Of a stretch of 64,000 nt of DNA, positions 55,816-64,000 are shown one piece after another. Source of the DNA: Sphingomonas brevis (GTDB taxonomy: Bacteria > Pseudomonadota > Alphaproteobacteria > Sphingomonadales > Sphingomonadaceae); NCBI RefSeq assembly GCF_023516505.1, contig NZ_JAMGBB010000001.1:124001-188000 (forward strand), read 5' to 3'. The position numbers and the translations under genes were made by a program. Each line of letters opens with the position of its first letter. The stretch's first letter is position 1. The notes beneath the pieces were generated by a model. It had not been told where the DNA came from. It saw only the letters and a list, made by a program, of their open reading frames with translations, and did no database searches.

Positions 55816-58422
55816 ATGGACCTTCCGACCCTAAAGCTCCCAGACAATTTGGCCAATTTCCGGCTCCCCAACCTCGTCGTCTTCAACCATCGAGTCCATC
55901 AACGGATCGACCCGTGGTTCGAGAAGATTTGGGTGCGGCGACTGAGTTGGGCCGCTTTTGCCGGCCTAATGTTCGGCGCGGTGATCTTCATCATATTCGC
56001 GATCAACCTTCCGACGTCCGAAAAGCTGCTAGCCTACCAGCCCCCATTGCCGACCAATGTTCGCGGCTACGACGGAAATCCGGTGCAAACCTTTGCGCGG
56101 GAGCGGCGCGTCGAACTGGCGTTCGATGAGTATCCGCCGCTGGTGGTCAACGCCTTCATCTCGGCCGAAGACAAGACCTTCTTCACCCATGGCGGGATCG
56201 ACTATCCCGGCCTGATCGGAGCGGTGTTCGATTATACGACCAAGTCGGTTACCGGCGGCCGCGCCAAAGGCGGATCGACCATTACCCAGCAGGTCGCAAA
56301 ATATCTACTTCAGGACGATGCCTACGCGGTGAGCCGCAAAATCCGCGAGGCAATACTGGCGTTTCGGCTGGAGGATACCCTGTCGAAACAGCAAATCCTC
56401 GAACTCTACCTCAATTCCATCTTCCTTGGCCGCAATGCATATGGCGTACAGGCGGCGAGCCGGGCCTATTTCGACAAGGACGTCAGTGACCTGACACTGC
56501 CCGAGGCGGCTTATCTGGCCGTGCTGCCAAAGGCGCCGAGCAACTATGACCCGGTCCGGGCGACCGCCAAGGCGCTCGCTCGCCGCAACTATGTGCTCAA
56601 TGAAATGGCAGCCAATGGCTACATCACCAACGAACAGCGAGCAGCGGCCGCAGCAACTCCGCTTGGCACCATTCGCTATGGCAGCAGCGCCAAGTTTCGC
56701 GATCAAGGTGGCTATTTCATGGAAGAGGTCCGCCGCGACCTGATCAAGCGGTTTGGCGAAAAGGCCGATGACGGCCCCAACAGCGTTTACGCGGGCGGTC
56801 TATGGGTGCGGACTTCGATGGTCCCCAAGATGCAGGACGCCGCGGCGGAAGCGTTGCGCGAAGGCCTGGCCCGGTTCGACGGGGGCAGGGGCTGGCGCGA
56901 AACCGGCCTTAGCGTCGATGTTGGCGGCGACTGGCAAAACCAACTGCGTATCGCGGCGCTCGGCACCGGCTTTCCCGACTGGAAAAAGGCTGTCGTGCTC
57001 GACAAGGCCGGCGGAAGCGCGCGTATCGGCTTTCCCGACGGATCGACCGGCACTCTTCCTGCTTCAGCAGCATCGCAACCGGTTCGCGGGGTTGGCGGAG
57101 CGGCGTTCAACAGTCTCCGTCCAGGGATGATCATCATCGTCAAGCAGGATGGGCCGGGCAGCTATGCGTTGCGATCGATCCCCGAAATCGGCGGCGGGTT
57201 CGTCGCGGAAGAGGTACACACCGGTCGGGTGATGGCGATGCAGGGCGGGTTCGACGTCGTTGGATCATCCTATAATCGGGCGACACAGGCCAATCGCCAG
57301 CCGGGATCGGCGTTCAAGCCGATCGTCTATGTCACCGCGCTTGAAAATGGCATGACTCCGGCATCGATCATCGTCGATGCCCCCTTCTGCGTCTGGCAAG
57401 GCGCCGGCCTCGGCAACAAATGCTTCCGCAATTTCGACGGCAAATATAGCGGGCCGAAGACGATGCGATGGGGCGTGGAACAATCGCGCAACCTGATGAC
57501 CATCCGTGCCGCCTCCCAGACCGGCATGGATAAGGTGGTGGCCAACGCCTCCAAGCTGGGAGTTGGAACTTACGACCGTTACCTGTCGATCGCGCTGGGC
57601 GCCGGCGACACGACGGTGCTCAAGCTCACCAATGCCTATGCGATGCTGGCCAACAACGGCCGGTCGGTCACCCCGACGCTGATCGACTATGTCCAGGACC
57701 GCAATGGCAAGGTGGTCTACCGCAGCGACAATCGCTGCCAGGTCATGGAAGACGATAATGGCGGCTCCTGCAATTCGGCCGACTGGGACGGCAAGGCGAT
57801 GCCTCGGCCGCCGTCGCGCCAGCGGCAATTGCTGGATGCCCAGGCCGCTTACCAGATGGTCCACATTATGGAGGGCGTCATTGAGCGCGGCACGGCGACC
57901 GTGCTTCGCGATCTCGACCGGCCCATGTTTGGCAAGACCGGCACGACGTCCGGCCCAACCAATGTCTGGTTCATCGGCGGCACTCCGGAAGTCGTTGCGG
58001 GCGTTTACCTGGGCTACGACCAGCCTCGACCCATGGGCCATGGTGCCCAGGGTGGGCGCATCGCCGCGCCCGTATTCAAGCAATTCGCTCAGGTCGCGTT
58101 CCAGGGCATGCCGAAAGTGCCGTTCGTGGCTCCGCCTGGAATCCGGATGGTCCGGATCGACCGTATCACCGGCAAGCGGGTGTTCGGCAGTTTCCCGACC
58201 ACGGTCGACCCTAAATCATCGATAATCTGGGAGGCATTCCAGCCGGAGACCGAGCCGCGCCGTTCATTCCGCCGCAGCATTGAGCTGGCCAAGGCACAGA
58301 CAGACGAGGGTGCTATCGCTCAACACGCCGTTGACCGGCCGCAGCGCCGGACGGCCCAGAACCGGCCGAAGGCACCCGCGGACAGCGGCGAATTCTTGCA
58401 AAGGCAGGGCGGCATCTACTAA
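55816..58422 (+). CDS. mrcA: Penicillin-binding protein 1A (bifunctional)
   Basis: 868 residues. A single membrane anchor lies at ~48-68. The glycosyltransferase domain has SAEDKTFFTHGGIDYPG (catalytic Glu) and GGSTITQQVAKYLL. The transpeptidase domain has the active Ser in GSAFKPIVYV, an SRN motif in QSRNLM and the KTG motif GKTGTTSGPTN. It polymerises and cross-links peptidoglycan. The C-terminal ~50 residues are basic and Gln-rich. A dispersed repeat follows the stop. Confidence 0.96.
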   Translation: MDLPTLKLPDNLANFRLPNLVVFNHRVHQRIDPWFEKIWVRRLSWAAFAGLMFGAVIFIIFAINLPTSEKLLAYQPPLPTNVRGYDGNPVQTFARERRVELAFDEYPPLVVNAFISAEDKTFFTHGGIDYPGLIGAVFDYTTKSVTGGRAKGGSTITQQVAKYLLQDDAYAVSRKIREAILAFRLEDTLSKQQILELYLNSIFLGRNAYGVQAASRAYFDKDVSDLTLPEAAYLAVLPKAPSNYDPVRATAKALARRNYVLNEMAANGYITNEQRAAAAATPLGTIRYGSSAKFRDQGGYFMEEVRRDLIKRFGEKADDGPNSVYAGGLWVRTSMVPKMQDAAAEALREGLARFDGGRGWRETGLSVDVGGDWQNQLRIAALGTGFPDWKKAVVLDKAGGSARIGFPDGSTGTLPASAASQPVRGVGGAAFNSLRPGMIIIVKQDGPGSYALRSIPEIGGGFVAEEVHTGRVMAMQGGFDVVGSSYNRATQANRQPGSAFKPIVYVTALENGMTPASIIVDAPFCVWQGAGLGNKCFRNFDGKYSGPKTMRWGVEQSRNLMTIRAASQTGMDKVVANASKLGVGTYDRYLSIALGAGDTTVLKLTNAYAMLANNGRSVTPTLIDYVQDRNGKVVYRSDNRCQVMEDDNGGSCNSADWDGKAMPRPPSRQRQLLDAQAAYQMVHIMEGVIERGTATVLRDLDRPMFGKTGTTSGPTNVWFIGGTPEVVAGVYLGYDQPRPMGHGAQGGRIAAPVFKQFAQVAFQGMPKVPFVAPPGIRMVRIDRITGKRVFGSFPTTVDPKSSIIWEAFQPETEPRRSFRRSIELAKAQTDEGAIAQHAVDRPQRRTAQNRPKAPADSGEFLQRQGGIY

Positions 58423-58429
58423 CTCTCCT

Positions 58430-58503
58430 CGTCATTTCCGCGTAAGCGGGAACCCAAATTTTCTTTGCTTTTTTGCTGGGTCCCCGCTTTCGCGGGGGTG
58501 ACG
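58430..58503. repeat. Dispersed palindromic repeat between mrcA and prfB
   Basis: The unit has CGTCA/TGACG ends (58430-58434 and 58499-58503), a TTCCGC-GTAA-GCGGGAA stem and CCCCGC-TTTC-GCGGGG (58482-58497) at the other side, with a T-rich centre. It resembles the smaller palindrome at 8570-8586. It may end the mrcA transcript or protect its 3' end. Confidence 0.8.
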
Positions 58504-58528
58504 AAATTACGGAACGGAAGAACCTGCC

Positions 58529-59656
58529 ATGCGCGCCGAAGCGCAAGCCCATATCGACCAGATCAATGCCGCCACCGCGCTGCTTCGCCGATTCCTCGAC
58601 TGGGACAAGGCCAACCGCCGTCTCGGAGAGCTTAACGACAAGGTCGAAGATCCGGCGCTGTGGGACGATCCCAAGGCAGCGCAGGAAGTGATGCGCGAGC
58701 GGCGCCGGCTCGAAGAAGCGATCGGTGCCACGCAGAAAATCGAAACCGAGCTTAAGGATACCGTCGAGCTAATCGAGATGGCCGAGGCGGAGGGCGACGA
58801 GGAGCTGATCGACGATGGCGTCCGGTCGCTTGGCGAGCTTGCCGACCGGGCCGAGAAGGATAAGGTCGCCGCGCTGCTGGCCGGCGAAGCCGATGCCAAC
58901 AATGCTTATGTCGAGGTCAACGCAGGCGCCGGGGGGACGGAGAGTCAGGACTGGGCCGGGATGCTGCAGCGGATGTACAGCCGCTGGGGCGAGCGTCACG
59001 GGATGAAGGTCGAGCTGATCGATCATCACGCGGGCGAACAGGCCGGCATCAAGTCAGCCACGATCATGATCAGGGGCGAGAACGCCTACGGCAACCTCAA
59101 AACCGAGAGCGGTGTGCACCGGCTGGTACGGATCAGCCCTTATGACAGCTCGGCGCGGCGCCACACCAGCTTCGCCTCGGTCTGGGTATATCCGGAGGTC
59201 GACGACGACATCGATATCGAGGTCAACGAGGCCGATCTTCGCATCGACACCTATCGTGCCTCGGGCGCGGGAGGGCAGCATATCAATACGACCGACAGTG
59301 CCGTCCGGATCACCCACATCCCGACGGGTATTGTGGTGTCCTGTCAAAACCAACGTAGCCAGCACAAGAATCGCGCCGAAGCCTATAAGCAGCTGCGTGC
59401 GCGCCTCTATGAAAATGAACTGCAGAAGCGGGAGGCGGAGGCCAATGCGGTCAATGCCGCCAAGACGGATATCGGCTGGGGCCACCAAATCCGCAGCTAC
59501 GTGCTTCAGCCCTACCAGCTGGTGAAGGACCTGCGCACCGGGGTGACCTCAACCGCACCGTCGGACGTGCTCGACGGCGATCTCGACCGGTTCATGGCCG
59601 CCGCCCTTTCGCAGCGGGTCACCGGCGAGAAGGTGGATGTCGAGGATGTCGAGTAA
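58529..59656 (+). CDS. prfB: Peptide chain release factor 2
   Basis: 375 residues from ATG 58529. The GGQ motif is [16 protein letters not shown]. The stop-codon-reading loop reads [14 protein letters not shown] where E. coli has SPF, so the third residue is Tyr. RF2 reads UGA and UAA. The frame is continuous, with no in-frame UGA and no programmed frameshift such as that of E. coli. The stop overlaps the following gene. Confidence 0.95.
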   Translation: MRAEAQAHIDQINAATALLRRFLDWDKANRRLGELNDKVEDPALWDDPKAAQEVMRERRRLEEAIGATQKIETELKDTVELIEMAEAEGDEELIDDGVRSLGELADRAEKDKVAALLAGEADANNAYVEVNAGAGGTESQDWAGMLQRMYSRWGERHGMKVELIDHHAGEQAGIKSATIMIRGENAYGNLKTESGVHRLVRISPYDSSARRHTSFASVWVYPEVDDDIDIEVNEADLRIDTYRASGAGGQHINTTDSAVRITHIPTGIVVSCQNQRSQHKNRAEAYKQLRARLYENELQKREAEANAVNAAKTDIGWGHQIRSYVLQPYQLVKDLRTGVTSTAPSDVLDGDLDRFMAAALSQRVTGEKVDVEDVE

Positions 59657-60344
59657 AGCCTCGACGCTCCTGTTTTTCCTAAGCCTCGCCGCTTGCCGCG
59701 CCGAGCCGCAACCGGCGCGCGTTTTCCCCGAGGCCGGGCGCGATGTCGCGCCGATCGTCGGCGACAGCTTTTCGACCGAGGATGCGCGCGACCGCATGGG
59801 CGAGGCGGAGGAAGTCATGCGCCTCGCAGGTGTGGCGCGCGGCATGTCGGTTGCCGACGTTGGAGCCGGCGAGGGCTATTACACGGTCAGGCTGGCTCCG
59901 CTGGTCGGGCCACGGGGCAGGGTATTGGCCGAGGACATCGTGTCCGAGACCCGCGATCGCCTGGCCCAGCGGGTCGAGCGAGAAAAGCTCGACAATGTCG
60001 CGGTAAAGCTGGGACAGGCTTCCAACCCGCTGCTGCCGAAGGGCTCGTTCGACCGGATCTTCCTGGTTCATGTCTATCATGAAGTGACCGAGCCCTATGA
60101 GTTTGCTTGGCACCTGCGAGACGGCCTCAAGCCCAATGGGTTGGTGATTGTGGTCGATGCCGACCGGCCGGTGAAACGGCACGGCATGAGGCCGAAGGAA
60201 TTGGCTTGCGAATTAAGCGCGGTGGGACTGAAGCTGGTGCAGTCGCAGCGGCTAGCCGGCAGCGACGCCTATTTCATGGCTTTCAAGATCGCTGCGCCGC
60301 GACCCGCCCCGCAAGCGATCAAGCCCTGCATGACGAAGGATTAG
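59646..60344 (+). CDS. Lipoprotein-like SAM-dependent methyltransferase
   Basis: 232 residues from ATG 59646 (ATG 59637 is alternative). The first residues, [17 protein letters not shown], form a lipoprotein signal with lipobox LAAC. A class I methyltransferase domain follows: [20 protein letters not shown] binds SAM, then [13 protein letters not shown] and [12 protein letters not shown] is made in the cytoplasm, so export is unexpected unless the leader is not cleaved. It overlaps prfB by 11 bases. Confidence 0.8.
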   Translation: MSSKASTLLFFLSLAACRAEPQPARVFPEAGRDVAPIVGDSFSTEDARDRMGEAEEVMRLAGVARGMSVADVGAGEGYYTVRLAPLVGPRGRVLAEDIVSETRDRLAQRVEREKLDNVAVKLGQASNPLLPKGSFDRIFLVHVYHEVTEPYEFAWHLRDGLKPNGLVIVVDADRPVKRHGMRPKELACELSAVGLKLVQSQRLAGSDAYFMAFKIAAPRPAPQAIKPCMTKD

Positions 60345-60745
60345 AGCAGGCCCATCTGGCGCATGCTGCTATAGTCCCGGGCACCGAAGATCAGATGGTC
60401 CAGAACGGCAAGATCGATGACCTCGGCGGCCCGGGCCAGCTTGCGCGTAGCCCGATAGTCTGACTCGCTCGGCCGCGGATCGCCGCTCGGGTGGTTGTGG
60501 GCAAGGATCACGCCGGAGCTGCCGAGCCTCAGCGCATCCGCCAATATGTCGCGTACCGGGAGACCGACGGCAGTAGGCATTCCCTGATAGCGTTCGACAT
60601 GGATGCAGCGCGCCTGGCTGTCGACATGGGCGACCAACAGTTGCTCGCATTCCATATCCTGGACATCGAAATATGAACCGAGGAAGCGGCGCGCCGCCTC
60701 ATGACCATTGAGGAGCGCAGGTGATTCGGCACGCTGACGCAACAT
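60341..60745 (-). CDS. RadC-like JAB-domain protein without the N-terminal HhH domain
   Basis: 134 residues. The metal-binding JAMM motif is AHNHPSGDPRPSESD, and the family end is [19 protein letters not shown]. Normal RadC is about 220 residues, with a helix-hairpin-helix domain first; this protein lacks it and starts at MLRQRAESPALL. Function of RadC is uncertain; the JAB fold suggests a metalloprotease-like or DNA-related role. Convergent with the methyltransferase by 4 bases. Confidence 0.85.
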   Translation of the reverse strand: MLRQRAESPALLNGHEAARRFLGSYFDVQDMECEQLLVAHVDSQARCIHVERYQGMPTAVGLPVRDILADALRLGSSGVILAHNHPSGDPRPSESDYRATRKLARAAEVIDLAVLDHLIFGARDYSSMRQMGLL

Positions 60746-60861
60746 GCCGAAATTCTATGTGGCGGCGGCCTTTGTGCCTAAGCCAACCTCCTCAAAAATG
60801 GACCGAATTTGCTCGTAAAACTGATGCTGGACGGGCCGGATGGGAAGGTTAGGGTAGGTCC

Positions 60862-61656
60862 ATGCGCCAATATCTCGACCTGATGCAGAAGATTCTCGAC
60901 GAGGGAGTCGAGCAGATGGATCGCACCGGAACCGGAACCCGATCCTTGTTCGGCGGCCAGCTGCGGTTCGACCTGGCTGACGGGTTTCCGTTGCTGACGA
61001 CGAAAAAGCTCCATTTGCGATCAATCATTGTCGAATTGCTGTGGTTCCTGCGCGGGGACACGAATGTCCGCTGGCTGCAGGAACGTAATGTCAGCATCTG
61101 GAACGAGTGGGCCGACGACCATGGCGACCTTGGACCGGTTTACGGCAAGCAATGGCGCGATTGGGAGACGGCCGACGGGCGCCACATCGACCAGATTCGC
61201 AACCTGATCGACTTGATCCGGAGCGACCCCGGATCGCGGCGGCAAATCGTCACCACCTGGAACCCGGGCGAGATCGAACGAATGGCATTGGCGCCCTGCC
61301 ATTGCCTGTTCCAGACGCAGGTCGCGGCTGGCCGGCTGAATTTGCAGCTTTATCAGCGCAGCGCCGACTTCTTCCTCGGCGTGCCCTTCAACATCGCCAG
61401 CTATGCGCTCCTGACCCATATGCTCGCTCGGGAATGCGGCCTGGAACCGGGCGTGTTCGTGTGGACCGGCGGCGATGTGCATCTCTATTCGAACCATCTC
61501 GACCAGGCGCATACTCAGCTCAGCCGCGAGCCGCGTCCGCTGCCGCAACTGGTGATGAAAGATCGCGGCCAGGACATCTTCAGTTATGAGGCGGAGGATT
61601 TCGCTTTCGAAGCGTACGAGCCGCACCCGCATATCGCCGCTCCCGTCGCAGTCTGA
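60862..61656 (+). CDS. thyA: Thymidylate synthase
   Basis: 264 residues, as in E. coli. The catalytic Cys is C146 in [20 protein letters not shown] and [10 protein letters not shown] provide phosphate-binding Args, and [17 protein letters not shown] binds folate. It makes dTMP from dUMP, using methylene-tetrahydrofolate and releasing dihydrofolate for FolA. Stand-alone gene. Confidence 0.97.
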   Translation: MRQYLDLMQKILDEGVEQMDRTGTGTRSLFGGQLRFDLADGFPLLTTKKLHLRSIIVELLWFLRGDTNVRWLQERNVSIWNEWADDHGDLGPVYGKQWRDWETADGRHIDQIRNLIDLIRSDPGSRRQIVTTWNPGEIERMALAPCHCLFQTQVAAGRLNLQLYQRSADFFLGVPFNIASYALLTHMLARECGLEPGVFVWTGGDVHLYSNHLDQAHTQLSREPRPLPQLVMKDRGQDIFSYEAEDFAFEAYEPHPHIAAPVAV

Positions 61657-61731
61657 GACCATTTCGCCAGCGTGATGGCACCAAATCCTCACTTCCGGCG
61701 TTCGTTCAGCAGCTAGACAGGAGGATTTCCC

Positions 61732-61857
61732 ATGTTTCGCAAAGTAGTGACCTTGATCCTGATCGGCGGCAGCCTCGCCGTTGCGGCATGCAACACGGTG
61801 CGCGGCGCCGGTGATGATGTGAAGTCGGCGGCGAATGCTGTCGACAACGCCACCTGA
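61732..61857 (+). CDS. Entericidin-like small lipoprotein (copy 1)
   Basis: 41 residues, ATG 61732 to TGA 61857, with AGGAGG 10 bases upstream. MFRKVVTLILIGGSLAVAAC is a lipoprotein signal ending at the lipidated Cys20. The mature part is NTVRGAGDDVKSAANAVDNAT, the entericidin EcnA/B pattern. Entericidins are small outer-envelope lipoproteins, in enterobacteria an antidote-toxin pair linked to programmed lysis. It is duplicated in tandem. Confidence 0.9.
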   Translation: MFRKVVTLILIGGSLAVAACNTVRGAGDDVKSAANAVDNAT

Positions 61858-61898
61858 TTTCGGCCATGGTCGTTACGCCATCAAAAGGAGCTTCGACC

Positions 61899-62039
61899 AT
61901 GGTTCGCAGGGTGATGACGTTGTTAGTAATCGGTGGGGCGCTTGCGGTCGCCGCTTGCAACACGGTCCGGGGCGCTGGTGACGACGTCAAGTCGGCCGCC
62001 AATTGCACCGAAAATGCCATCCACGGCGGCAACTGCTAA
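61899..62039 (+). CDS. Entericidin-like small lipoprotein (copy 2)
   Basis: 46 residues, ATG 61899 to TAA 62039, with AAGGAG upstream. MVRRVMTLLVIGGALAVAAC is the signal and NTVRGAGDDVKSAANCTENAIHGGNC the mature peptide. It is almost identical to copy 1 up to residue 34 of the mature core but has two additional Cys. It lies 41 bases after copy 1 and is followed by a strong terminator. Confidence 0.9.
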   Translation: MVRRVMTLLVIGGALAVAACNTVRGAGDDVKSAANCTENAIHGGNC

Positions 62040-62064
62040 GCAGCTAAGGCCGGACAAAAAAGAA

Positions 62065-62097
62065 GCCCCGCCGGATCGTCTCCGGCGGGGCTTTTTT
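62065..62097. terminator. Strong bidirectional intrinsic terminator
   Basis: GCCCCGCCGGA (62065-62075) pairs perfectly with TCCGGCGGGGC (62081-62091) over 11 bases with loop TCGTC. TTTTTT follows on the plus strand, and AAAAAA precedes on the other side, giving a T-run for the minus strand. It ends the entericidin transcript and also the rpoC transcript coming from the right. Confidence 0.95.
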
Positions 62098-62116
62098 ATT
62101 AGCTCTGTCCGACCGA

Positions 62117-64000
62117 TCAGTCGTTCAGATATTCGCCTGCGTCGGCGTCGCTGCCGCTGCCCGAAGGCGTAACGGAGGCCAGCGGGTCCGAATTGGTCGC
62201 GGCTTCCGGTCCCTGGGCGAGTTCGGCGGCATGCTCTTCCGCGGCCGACTCCGGAGCAATCAGCGCCTCCTGCAGCTTGCGCTGCTGGGCGCGGAGCGCG
62301 GCATCGCGGCTGGAAGCTGCGATCCGCATCCGGTTCATGCCGGCGCCCGTACCCGCCGGGATCAGCCGGCCGACGATGACATTCTCCTTGAGCCCGATCA
62401 GCGTATCGACCTTGCCCTGAACAGAAGCCTCGGTCAGCACCCTGGTTGTCTCCTGGAAGGACGCGGCCGAGATGAAGCTGCGGGTCTGCAAGCTCGCCTT
62501 GGTGATGCCAAGCAGCACCGGCTTGCCTTCGGCCAGCTTCTGCTTCTTCTCGAGCCGGGCGTTGATCTCGTCCATTTCCTCGCGGTCGACCTGTTCGCCG
62601 GCCAGGAGAGTGGTGTCGCCGCCATCGGTGATCTCGACCTTCTGCAGCATCTGGCGAACGATCACCTCGATGTGCTTGTCGTTGATCTTCACGCCCTGAA
62701 GTCGATAGACCTCCTGGATCTCGCTGACGAGATATTCGGCCAGCGCCACGACGCCGAGCACCTCAAGGATGTCGTGCGGATCGGGCGAGCCGCCGACCAG
62801 ATTGTCGCCGCGCTTGACGTAATCGCCTTCCTGCACGTCGATGACCTTGGACTTCGGCACCAGATACTCGACCGGATCCGACCCGTCGTCGGGGATGATC
62901 GCGATCTTGCGCTTGGCCTTATAGTCCTTCTTGAAGCTGACCTTGCCCGAGATCTTGGCAATGATCGCATTCTCCTTGGGCTTCCGCGCTTCGAACAGCT
63001 CCGCGACGCGCGGCAGACCGCCGGTAATGTCGCGGGTCCGGGCGGCTTCGCGCGGCATGCGGGCCAGCACTTCGCCGGCCTCGACCGTCTGGCCGTCCTC
63101 GACCGCGATCACCGCGCCAGGGGCGAGGCGATATACGCCCGCCTCTTCCGCGCCCTTGCCGCTCATCATGGTCAGGCGCGGACGCAGGTCCTCCTTCTTC
63201 GACTTGGCGAGGTCGTCGATGACCGCGCGCTGCGAAATGCCGGTCGACTCGTCGGTCTGCTCGACCAGCGTGCGGTTCTCGATGAGGTCCTGGAACTTCA
63301 CCGAACCCGCGCGCTCGGTGATCACCGGGCTGAACGAAGGATCCCATTCGGCGATGCGATCGCCGCGGCTGATAATGTGGCCATTCTCGACCATCAGGTG
63401 CGCGCCGTAAGGAATACGGTGCGTGCTAAGTTCGCGGCCGTCCATGTCGAGGATCGCGATTTCGCCCGAACGTGACAGCGACAGGTGTCGCCCGCGCGGA
63501 TCGGTAATCGTCGGCATGTCCCTGAGCTCGATGGTGCCGTCGACCGGCGCCTCGAGGTTCGACACTTCGTTGAGCTGGGCCGCACCGCCGATGTGGAAAG
63601 TCCGCATCGTCAGCTGGGTGCCCGGCTCGCCGATCGACTGGGCGGCGATAACGCCCACCGCTTCGCCGATGTTGACCGGAGTACCGCGAGCAAGGTCGCG
63701 GCCGTAGCACTTGGCGCATACGCCCTGCTTCGAGGCGCAGACCAGCGGCGAGCGGATCTTGATGCCCTGCAGGCCGATTTCCTCAAGCTGAGCGACCATC
63801 GCCTCGTCGAGCAACGCGCCCTCGGGAATGAGGGTTTCGTTGGTCTTGGGATCGATGATGTCCTCGGCCGTGGTACGGCCCAGCACCCGGTCGGCCAGCG
63901 AAGCAATGACGGCACCGCCCTGGACGATGGCACGCATCTCCAGCGCACGGTCGGTACCGCAATCTTCCTCGATGATGACCGCGTCCTGCGACACGTCGAC
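62117..64000 (-). CDS. rpoC: RNA polymerase beta' subunit, C-terminal part (5' end outside window)
   Basis: The frame is open from the right edge and ends at 62117, giving about 628 residues. Diagnostic segments are the zinc site EDCGT with GVCAKCYGRDLARG, GVIAAQSIGEPGTQLTMRTFHIGG (trigger-loop region) and LLGITKASLQTRSFISAASFQETTRVLTEA. The C-terminal tail is Glu/Ala-rich. RpoC is the catalytic largest subunit with RpoB. The upstream rpoB and 5' rpoC lie beyond the window. Confidence 0.97.
   Translation of the reverse strand, partial: VDVSQDAVIIEEDCGTDRALEMRAIVQGGAVIASLADRVLGRTTAEDIIDPKTNETLIPEGALLDEAMVAQLEEIGLQGIKIRSPLVCASKQGVCAKCYGRDLARGTPVNIGEAVGVIAAQSIGEPGTQLTMRTFHIGGAAQLNEVSNLEAPVDGTIELRDMPTITDPRGRHLSLSRSGEIAILDMDGRELSTHRIPYGAHLMVENGHIISRGDRIAEWDPSFSPVITERAGSVKFQDLIENRTLVEQTDESTGISQRAVIDDLAKSKKEDLRPRLTMMSGKGAEEAGVYRLAPGAVIAVEDGQTVEAGEVLARMPREAARTRDITGGLPRVAELFEARKPKENAIIAKISGKVSFKKDYKAKRKIAIIPDDGSDPVEYLVPKSKVIDVQEGDYVKRGDNLVGGSPDPHDILEVLGVVALAEYLVSEIQEVYRLQGVKINDKHIEVIVRQMLQKVEITDGGDTTLLAGEQVDREEMDEINARLEKKQKLAEGKPVLLGITKASLQTRSFISAASFQETTRVLTEASVQGKVDTLIGLKENVIVGRLIPAGTGAGMNRMRIAASSRDAALRAQQRKLQEALIAPESAAEEHAAELAQGPEAATNSDPLASVTPSGSGSDADAGEYLND

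Noticed and set aside
58529-58620. Programmed frameshift in prfB
   Set aside because: No in-frame UGA near codon 25 and the frame is open from ATG to stop.

Overview
The window is GC-rich alphaproteobacterial chromosome, most likely from the order Sphingomonadales. The evidence is the str-S10-spc ribosomal order, the rne / amidase / penicillin-binding protein 1A / prfB neighbourhood, and intergenic palindromes of the kind common in sphingomonads (TCATTGCGAG..CTCGCAATGA and GTTCGTGTCGAGCGAAGTCGAG). I see no insertion sequence, integrase, phage module, CRISPR array or rRNA operon. Genus and species cannot be fixed from what is visible.

Layout. 1-3.4 kb: the tail of an unidentified protein, then a small operon with a class IV aminotransferase, a secreted protein and a sulfotransferase-like protein, then two exported proteins on the minus strand. 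3.6-20.4 kb: one continuous plus-strand block rpsL-rpsG-fusA-tuf-rpsJ-rplCDWB-rpsS-rplV-rpsC-rplP-rpmC-rpsQ-rplNXE-rpsNH-rplFR-rpsE-rpmD-rplO-secY-adk. The usual next genes (rpsM, rpsK, rpoA, rplQ) are absent. A dispersed palindromic repeat lies at the break, and rpoC lies about 60 kb away on the other strand. 20.5-26.9 kb: mixed housekeeping genes (folA, an exported amidohydrolase, an FAD oxidoreductase, a 2OG oxygenase, tRNA-Arg, purQ-purS, a thioesterase). 26.9-34.2 kb: a divergent acyl-CoA degradation cluster with three acyl-CoA dehydrogenases, two SDRs and a fused hydratase/dehydrogenase. It has no thiolase or CoA ligase in view. 34.2-45.8 kb: membrane, transport and regulatory genes (cytochrome b561, MFS, MarR, TauE/SafE, BipA/TypA, AraC, EVE domain, cell-wall hydrolase, receiver-only response regulator, acyltransferase, GST). 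45.8-52 kb: tRNA-Gln, ppx-rlmE, a MocR regulator divergent from a YczE-type membrane gene with a clear operator between them, then a DsbA-like protein and an M48 protease. 52-64 kb: rne, a long structured leader, an N-acetylmuramoyl amidase, PBP1A, prfB, a lipoprotein-type methyltransferase, a stand-alone RadC JAB domain, thyA, two tandem entericidins, a strong bidirectional terminator and the 3' part of rpoC.

How it works together. Most of the window is core translation, envelope and nucleotide metabolism. The unusual points are small but specific. Ribosomal protein S12 carries Arg at position 88, a known streptomycin-resistance residue. Several ribosomal proteins carry long low-complexity tails. 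Hairpins lie between consecutive ribosomal genes. The aminotransferase and sulfotransferase form an operon resembling a fused plant protein. One acyl-CoA dehydrogenase of an adjacent pair lacks the catalytic Glu motif. I did not find a clearly new multi-gene defence or biosynthetic system. The aminotransferase/sulfotransferase operon is the best candidate for an uncharacterised pathway.
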